DNA from: Melampsora larici-populina 98AG31
Lineage: Eukaryota; Basidiomycota; Pucciniomycetes; Pucciniales; Melampsoraceae
Reading direction: 5' to 3'
DNA: 21,456 bases
NCBI RefSeq assembly: GCF_000204055.1
Contig: NW_006768818.1
Coordinates: 638,018 to 659,473, forward strand
Shown here: positions 19,301 through 21,456 of the stretch, one piece after another
Layout: each line of letters opens with the position of its first letter
Numbering within the stretch: the first letter of the stretch is position 1
Translations under genes and position numbers: made by a program
Notes under the pieces: model-generated
Told to the model about the DNA's origin: nothing
The model's database searches: none
What the model saw: the letters and a program-made list of their open reading frames with translations, nothing else

Positions 19301-20366
19301 TGATTTTGCTGGCCTGCGGGGTCGCTCCTGGCACCAGGTCGACTCGGAAGTCGTAACGGCGGTGTGGCGGTAGGGTCATGGCGCTTGTCTTACGAAACAT
19401 GTTAATATAGCGATGGTAGCGAGTTGGGACCAACTCCTCGGCAGATTTCAACGGTTTATCCTTAGCGCTGTCGGCTGCTAACTTAGCCGCTAGATTCCAG
19501 GATGCGCTTGCGGCGAATGACGAGGCGGTCAATCTGGGAATGGAAGGTGAGAGCTTGTCAACTGTTCCAATGGTCTGGTTGATAGTTTTGTTGTACTCAC
19601 ATCGCGGGGGCTTGATCTCGTTAACACAGAGAGCCCCCTCGCCGCTTTTCCTAGTGTTCCCCAAATGGGCCTCATGGCTAGTCGGGGTGGTTTTCGGAGC
19701 AGGCGACACCATCGTAGTGGTAGCGATGTATCTTCCTAATGTTTCGACATCTGGATTTTGGATTTCTGGTAAGTCTTCTGATTTATCCGTCTGGGTACGT
19801 TGTGCCTGTGGTTCAAGGGTGTCCTGGTCGTTATCTGTGTCAAGTAATAATGGCCAGAAAGGGTTTTTGGACTCACATCGCGGGGGCTTAGTCTCCATTT
19901 TGTAGAGAGCCCCCTCGTCACTGTCCCTCGTATTCCCCACTTGGGCCTCAAGGATATTAGGGGATGTTGGCGGGTTGGACGAAGCCTTGTCACTGGCTGC
20001 GATGTTTATCGAGGTATTCTTCGATTTCGGCGTGTCTTCTTGGGCGTTTGGTGAGTGTGGTAGTTGGTTTGTTTCAACGCTTCGGGGCTGTGGTACGAAA
20101 GTAATCTGATCGTTATCTGTGTCACGAAGTAACGGTGCAAACGGGTTCTGGGACTCACATCGCGGGGGCTTAGTCTCCATTTTGTAGAGAGCCCCCTCGT
20201 CACTGTCCCTCGTATTCCCCACCTGGGCCTCAGGGCGATCGGGGGATGTTGGCGGGTTGGACGAAGCCAATTCGATGGCTGCAATGGTTTGTAGTGAGTC
20301 TTTTGATTTGAGTGTTCCGTTGTCACCGCCAAGAAATTCACGTCGGAAAGCCCTTCCTGTTGTCAT
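16329..20366 (-). CDS. Gypsy Pol: RT, RNase H, integrase, chromodomain (no Gag/protease)
   Basis: Replication and integration polyprotein of a chromovirus. First in-frame ATG is at 20366; the frame is open back to a stop at 20412-20414, giving about 1345 residues. Domains in order: N-terminal repeat region; RT with RPCFDYRKLN, TSLDLRNGYN, MPFGPTGAPGYFQ and the YLDD active site (18852-18863). RNase H follows (ECDCSDFALGAVL near 18404-18425, YTDHKNLES). Integrase has an HHCC zinc finger (HESPLAGH to CDSC, 17486-17610) and a DDE core: Asp in SYDMITDLP (~17398), Asp in VSDRGSVF (~17215), Glu in GQTE (17109-17120). A C-terminal chromodomain has EYLVSWKGYDRSEDSWEP (about 16400-16536). Stop TAG at 16329. 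No DTG/DSG protease motif or CCHC Gag zinc knuckle is visible. The frame has no internal stops, which suggests a young copy or one still expressed. Confidence 0.93.
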   Translation of the reverse strand: MTTGRAFRREFLGGDNGTLKSKDSLQTIAAIELASSNPPTSPDRPEAQVGNTRDSDEGALYKMETKPPRCESQNPFAPLLRDTDNDQITFVPQPRSVETNQLPHSPNAQEDTPKSKNTSINIAASDKASSNPPTSPNILEAQVGNTRDSDEGALYKMETKPPRCESKNPFWPLLLDTDNDQDTLEPQAQRTQTDKSEDLPEIQNPDVETLGRYIATTTMVSPAPKTTPTSHEAHLGNTRKSGEGALCVNEIKPPRCEYNKTINQTIGTVDKLSPSIPRLTASSFAASASWNLAAKLAADSAKDKPLKSAEELVPTRYHRYINMFRKTSAMTLPPHRRYDFRVDLVPGATPQASKIIPLSPAEETALNAMIDEGLAKGTIRRTTSPWAAPVLFTGKKDGNLRPCFDYRKLNALTVKNKYPLPLTMELVDSLRDAEDYTSLDLRNGYNNLRVKEGDEKKLAFICKRGQFEPLTMPFGPTGAPGYFQFFISDILRERIGRDLAAYLDDLLIYTPAGVDHEKVVEEVLQILQAHNIWLKPEKCKFSCKEIEYLGLLISKNKVRMDPLKVSAVSKWPVPKNVTQIQQFLGFSNFYRRFISGFSQISRPLHDLTREDVPFVWSENQQKAFDTLKTSFTTAPVLKIANPYKPFILECDCSDFALGAVLSQLDDNDVLHPVAFLSRSLVQAERNYEIFDKELLAVVASFKEWRHYLEGNPNRLEVTVYTDHKNLESFMTTKQLTRRQARWAETLGCFDFHIRFRPGRQSSKPDALSRRPDLEPPAHEKLSVGNLLRPENLSEATFNADIDSIEAWFVDESVEHEEVEDWFEEDVCQNNPMEDVSIDALDRETDSPILTDDEIMERIRTTSATDPRIRSLMDTLADPLVKEVEEALQGYQVHDGILYYKGLVEVPDDKRCKFEILRSRHESPLAGHPGRAKTLSLVQRQYRWKLMKTYVNKFVDGCDSCTRVKPLSLSPFGSLKPLPIPAGPWTDVSYDMITDLPLSQGKNCILTVVDRMTKMSHFIACTTEMSSNELASLMLANVWKLHRAPKSIVSDRGSVFISRLTESLNKQLGISIHPSTAYHPQSDGQTEIVNKAVEQYLRHFVSYRQDDWTDYLPLAEFAYNNSTHTSTGFSPFKANIGYDLSFGRIPSAERCIPEVEDRLSHIEEIQRELKENLLRTQETMKKNYDQKVRPTPDWDIGDEVWLNSHHISTTRPSAKLDHRWLGPFIIEKKVSTSAYKLRLPISMSKVHPVFHVSVLKKHLPDMIEDRQQVAPYPIEIDGEEEFEVEAILDKRLRGKKVEYLVSWKGYDRSEDSWEPEVNVANSKSLIDDFNSKYPKAAEEYGRSRRM
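19595..20300 (-). repeat. Three ~280-bp in-frame tandem repeats
   Basis: The block beginning ACTCACATCGCGGGGGCTT (plus strand) occurs at about 20153, 19871 and 19595, so the periods are 282 and 276 bp. The first two are nearly identical over more than 120 bp; the third has diverged. In protein they give repeats of about 93 residues around GNTRDSDEGALYKMETKPPR. Both periods are multiples of three, so the frame is kept. They occupy the position upstream of RT where Gag/protease would be expected. Confidence 0.92.
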
Positions 20367-20378
20367 TTCGGGAAGGGC

Positions 20379-20730
20379 GCCCCGATGCAGAATCGCGCCC
20401 AAGTCATGCGATTAGACAGACTTCCGATCCGCAATCGAGCACGCACCACGCGACTGATTGTTCAGTCCGTTTCAAAAACGCGCGGGCCCATCCGATTGAA
20501 CACAGCTCCGATTTCAAACCGCGTGGGTGGCATCCGACTGAGCCTCAGCCCGATGCAAACACGCAAAATACGTGTCCGACTCAAACCCGAATGCGATAGA
20601 ATCATCCGATCGCGTAGCCCTCAACCGAGGCCGCCTCTACCCCGCATCCCCGATGCAATCTCGCGCCCGATACAAAATCGGTGATCATCTTGCGACCCAA
20701 TCATATCCGATGCAATCGAATTTGCGAATG
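20379..20730. repeat. Degenerate CCGATGCA-type repeat array
   Basis: Variants of CCGATGCAnnnnCGCG recur about every 15-70 bp (starts near 20379, 20421, 20490, 20506, 20532, 20549, 20574, 20607, 20649, 20667, 20706). The stretch is markedly more GC-rich than its AT-rich right neighbour. Open frames on the plus strand across it are Arg/Pro-rich by-products. No gene is recognised. Confidence 0.7.
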
Positions 20731-21011
20731 AATTTTGCATTTTGGCTTGTGATCCAATCCCTGATCCAAAATGACAAACATTTTATTTGAAAAAAGTGTA
20801 TGTAAGTGAAGGAAAAAGAACAACAAGGATCTAAAGAACAACAACTATATATACGAAAAAAAGTTTCCATAACTGATACTACTATCTATGTTCCTTGTTC
20901 CTAATCCTTCTGTTCTCTACAAATTACCTCTCAGCGCCAAATAGCTATTATGTAATCCTTTTAGCCTTATTATGAAAACAGCCGTTTACGACTGAGAACT
21001 TGCATGGCTCA
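20731..21011. other. Spacer, nothing recognised
   Basis: AT-rich sequence between two repeat blocks. No gene or RNA was seen. Confidence 0.5.
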
Positions 21012-21110
21012 TGAAGTTCGACTTCGAACTTCGAACTTCGAGCTTTGAACTTCGAACTTTGAAGTTCGACTTCGAACTTTGAAGTTCAAAGCTCGAACGT
21101 CAACTTGGAA
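21012..21110. repeat. Palindromic GAAGTTCGAA-type repeat cluster
   Basis: Alternating AAGTTCGACTTCGAACTT and TTCGAACTTTGAAGTTC units. Each unit is near-palindromic, so the whole stretch can fold on itself in several registers. Confidence 0.85.
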
Positions 21111-21207
21111 AGCACAGCACTTTCAGCTTGAATCTTTTCAAAATTCGACAAGATAAAAAAAACACAAATACGACATCAATAGACGAACCACCAACATTTT
21201 TTCAAAA

Positions 21208-21410
21208 ACAAGTAATCAGACTTTTTTTGCAAACAAGTAGAATTTCTTTCTTGAAAATAAGTAGATTTACTCATTGAAAAAGTGAGACAAAACAATATTT
21301 AAAAAACAGGGTTTTTTGTAAACAAGTAGATTTTCTTTTTTTGAAAGCAAGTAGATTTTCTTTTTTTGAAAATAAGTAGATTTTCTTTTTGGAAACAAGT
21401 AAATTGGAAA
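21208..21410. repeat. ~25-bp AAGTAGATTTTCTTT tandem repeat
   Basis: Units start with AAGTAGATTTTC; clean 25-bp spacing occurs at 21324, 21349 and 21374, then a 23-bp step to 21397. Degenerate copies extend left to about 21208. It is an AT-rich minisatellite. The remaining bases to 21456 are similar AT-rich sequence. Confidence 0.85.
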
Positions 21411-21456
21411 ATATATTTTTTTTCTTGACATCAAGTTAGTAGAATTTTGAAGCCAA

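Larger units (their letters stand above)
16052..20411 (-). mobile_element. 5'-truncated Ty3/Gypsy chromovirus
   Basis: LTR retrotransposon reading leftward: repeat-containing leader, RT, RNase H, integrase, chromodomain, polypurine tract, 3' LTR. Gag, protease, primer-binding site and 5' LTR are not found up to 21456; no second copy of the LTR end GGATCATAACA is seen to the right of 20411. The right limit is set at an in-frame stop (20412-20414), where the sequence changes to a GC-rich degenerate repeat; the true breakpoint could be somewhat to either side. Confidence 0.82.

Noticed and set aside
20367..20402. Start of the retroelement Pol at 20402
   Set aside because: The codon at 20400-20402 is TTG, not ATG; the first in-frame ATG is at 20366.
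20403..21456. 5' LTR of the retroelement
   Set aside because: No copy of the LTR ends (TGTTATG / GGATCATAACA) was found on either strand in this stretch.

Overview
The window looks like nuclear DNA of a filamentous basidiomycete, most likely a rust fungus (Pucciniales). This is inferred from short (62-98 nt) GT..AG introns in compact genes, a Ty3/Gypsy chromovirus, a PIF/Harbinger-type DNA transposon with a rust-style trihelix-like companion gene, an alpha-kinase relic and AT-rich repeat-laden spacers. No species is claimed.

Layout. 1-2826: non-coding DNA holding one 1.03 kb non-autonomous TIR element (465-1492) with a TTA target duplication. 2827-11038: a nested block. An older TIR element (2827-11038, TAA duplication) is split by a 6.2 kb two-gene Harbinger-type transposon (3381-9599). 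The inner element carries a plus-strand Myb/trihelix-like DNA-binding gene and a minus-strand DDE transposase. They converge on a 56-bp tandem repeat array, and both are broken by a few mutations. A 0.23 kb hairpin-rich MITE (11042-11268) directly abuts the outer element and shares its TAA. 11.8-12.7 kb: a degraded alpha-kinase (MHCK/EF2K type) copy.

13.3-15.3 kb is a small island of two apparently intact, intron-dense host genes on the minus strand, both missed by simple ORF scanning. One encodes a 99-aa synaptobrevin-type R-SNARE (3 exons). The other encodes a 104-aa Pmp3/UPF0057 membrane proteolipid (6 exons, including one of 17 nt). I assembled both by hand from splice signals and family resemblance.

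16.05-20.4 kb: a minus-strand Ty3/Gypsy chromovirus fragment with 3' LTR, polypurine tract and a long open reading frame for RT-RNase H-integrase-chromodomain. Gag, protease and the 5' LTR are missing. The N-terminal part of the frame is three ~280-bp repeats. 20.4-21.4 kb: three kinds of degenerate tandem or palindromic repeat and no recognisable gene. No rRNA, tRNA or CRISPR array was seen.
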